From positions 15,229-79,228 of the forward strand of contig CAZCVI010000032.1 in NCBI GenBank assembly GCA_964502145.1: a stretch of 64,000 nucleotides of DNA. The letters are read 5' to 3'. Source of the stretch: CAZCVI01 sp964502145. GTDB taxonomy: Bacteria; Acidobacteriota; Aminicenantia; UBA2199. Below, in pieces: positions 62,734 to 64,000 of this stretch. The notes below the pieces were generated by a model. That model was not told where the DNA came from. It worked only from the letters and a program-made list of their open reading frames with translations, and searched no databases. The position numbers and the translations under genes were made by a program. The first letter of the stretch is position 1, and every line of letters begins with the position of its first letter.

Positions 62734-63722
62734 TCCCCAATCTTTCGATTCACTTGACCTGCAAAGAAAGATAAAAAAGGGATATCACAACTTTTCAATC
62801 TCTTCTGCGGATAAACCGGTCATTTTTGAAATAAATTCTGTGGCAAGACCTTCTTTGAGTAGATTCTTGGCTACTTTAACCACTCCCTGCTCTACGCCAT
62901 CTTCAAAGGAGGTATCCACCACGGCGTACCAGTCGCGATATATTTTCAAACTCTCTTCGTATTCGTCTAACTCTTTTTTATTGAAATTGGCAATCTCGGC
63001 TACTTCAAACCCTTTTAGAAACACCTCTTCCTTCAAAATATCAGGGATAGTTTGAAAGTCTTCCAGATTCTTCAAAAAATACAACCACTTCTCAAAATGG
63101 TTTTCCAGTTCCTCCAGTTTCTTGGTGAACCTGGGCATCTCGATAAAATGAAAGGCTAACTTGTCAAAAAAAATTCTGCAATACTGGTCTTTTAATTGGA
63201 CTTTACTGTGGTAATTCTTCTTCACTCGTTCATCATCAAACTCGAAATCCAATAAGGCCACACAATACACTGGCTTCAACTTGAAATTCCATTCCCCCTT
63301 TTCTGCTTGTTGACGAATGGGAAAGGTCATGTAGAAAACGGCCCTGTCTTTAAAAAATTTGAGTTTCGCTTTCTGCATCTCCACAATAAAACTATCCCCT
63401 TTCTGATTCTTGCAATGGATATCAAAGATGGCTTTCCGTTGGTACTTACTGACTCCTAACTGCTCTGTATTTTTAAAAGTCAGTTCCACAATCTTATGTT
63501 TAGCCGGCAGCAATTGATTCAAGAAATCGGCCAGCAAATCCTTGTTAGCCTCTTCACCGAAGAGCTTCTTAAAACCATAGCCTGTATATGGATTAATATA
63601 TTTTGCTTGCAATCATTCCTCCATTCAAGCGGTCACATCTAAAATATTCATACACAATGCAACATCTATGAATATAACTCAAAATGCAAAAAAATTCAAT
63701 CATTATCTTTATTTTTCTTCTT
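62734..63722. repeat. 1-kb direct repeat containing an Rpn-family nuclease gene, copy 2
   Basis: Matches 54381-55404. See copy 1; both flanks are recognisable, so the gene was duplicated with its promoter and 3' flank. Confidence 0.8.
62785..63612 (-). CDS. Rpn/PD-(D/E)XK family nuclease, copy 2
   Basis: A 275-residue protein with the same TTG start and ribosome binding site as copy 1. Active-site region FDIHCKNQKGDSFIVEMQ is unchanged. It differs at residues 11-12 (GY for DF) and in the last 45 residues: the G-I-E-Q-G repeats are missing and the final helix reads KVAKNLLKEGLATEFISK. The pattern of an identical core with differing ends suggests gene conversion or reassortment. Confidence 0.85.
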   Translation of the reverse strand: MQAKYINPYTGYGFKKLFGEEANKDLLADFLNQLLPAKHKIVELTFKNTEQLGVSKYQRKAIFDIHCKNQKGDSFIVEMQKAKLKFFKDRAVFYMTFPIRQQAEKGEWNFKLKPVYCVALLDFEFDDERVKKNYHSKVQLKDQYCRIFFDKLAFHFIEMPRFTKKLEELENHFEKWLYFLKNLEDFQTIPDILKEEVFLKGFEVAEIANFNKKELDEYEESLKIYRDWYAVVDTSFEDGVEQGVVKVAKNLLKEGLATEFISKMTGLSAEEIEKL

Positions 63723-64000
63723 CGTGTTCTTCGAACCTTCGTGGTTATAAAAATTTGACAGTGGATCCCAGCCAAAAACCTCTCTTCCTAACCAACTACT
63801 TCCTATTCCCTATTAAAACCGATGGATTTTTTACTGTTTAATTTTCGCCGAAACACATTGCAAGGGAGAAACTAGACACTTTAATTGGACAATGACATAC
63901 TTCACCTCGACATGGAGACATATTATCGGTACATGTAGACATATCAGGGAGTGTATAATATTTTGTGTAAATTCATTTTCACGATATTTCAAATATGATA
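63723..64000. other. Right-edge gap with possible transposon end
   Basis: No gene visible. From about 63947 the sequence GGGAGTGTATAATATTTTG, then TGTAAATTC, resembles the terminal inverted repeat of IS256-type elements, so an insertion sequence may begin here and continue beyond the window. Weak evidence. Confidence 0.25.

Noticed and set aside
1..64000. tRNA, rRNA or known riboswitch
   Set aside because: No cloverleaf with TTCGA-loop context or conserved riboswitch core was seen; the three-way-junction repeat lacks tRNA features.

Overview
The window is bacterial chromosomal DNA with moderate to low GC, strong GGAGG ribosome binding sites and several TTG starts. Signal peptides, a lipobox lipoprotein and large extracellular modular proteins suggest an uncultured diderm bacterium. 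The mix of Rpn-type nucleases, LRR/FN3/LamG surface proteins and large tubulin-like/vWA proteins recalls candidate phyla such as Aminicenantes. That placement is an impression; there is no rRNA or other marker gene here.

Region 1 (1 to about 48 kb) is one unbroken plus-strand gene train of 26 intact genes, one decayed gene and one possible micro-ORF. Most are spaced under 60 bases or overlap by 1 to 8. It is cut by the left window edge. It encodes an actin/Hsp70-fold ATPase, a membrane-anchored coiled-coil protein and a CAP-domain protein. It also encodes three different tubulin/FtsZ-like proteins (two fused to a vWA domain and membrane helices), two more vWA membrane proteins (one with a cytosolic P-loop ATPase) and a MacB/LolD-type ABC transporter. 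The second half adds two TRAFAC-like GTPases next to a large GAP1-like protein, four coiled-coil proteins, a radical-SAM activase-like protein with unusual cysteine spacing, a ClpB-like AAA+ ATPase with a degenerate first ATPase half, a PPC-domain lipoprotein and small membrane proteins. Four proteins appear to place a vWA domain outside the membrane; three of them carry a nucleotide-hydrolysing domain inside. Family knowledge (FtsZ-like families that neighbour vWA genes; GTPase/GAP1 conflict systems) suggests a large regulated membrane-associated machine, for remodelling, secretion or defence. Its function is not known to me.

Region 2 (48 to 64 kb) is a mosaic accessory zone. It holds toxin-antitoxin modules (ParDE-like in two damaged copies, VapBC with a fused relic elsewhere, HEPN/MNT, an orphan XRE antitoxin) and a Dam-type methylase/HNH restriction operon. 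It also holds two large secreted multidomain proteins (775 and 1025 residues) sharing a near-identical 3' end, and two nearly identical Rpn-family nuclease genes. Palindromic repeats lie between them: a 155-bp element with long terminal inverted repeats (three copies plus a half), a 70-nt element that folds as a three-way junction (three copies), and stray copies of the last 21 to 80 bases of the surface-protein gene. The junctions suggest repeated recombination between these repeats.

Within region 1 a plausible division of labour is: vWA proteins and the CAP, PPC and pilin-like proteins act at or outside the membrane; tubulin-like, GTPase and coiled-coil proteins assemble inside; the ClpB-like, radical-SAM and actin-like proteins remodel or modify components; the ABC pair exports or extracts a substrate. 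This is inference from domain content and gene order.
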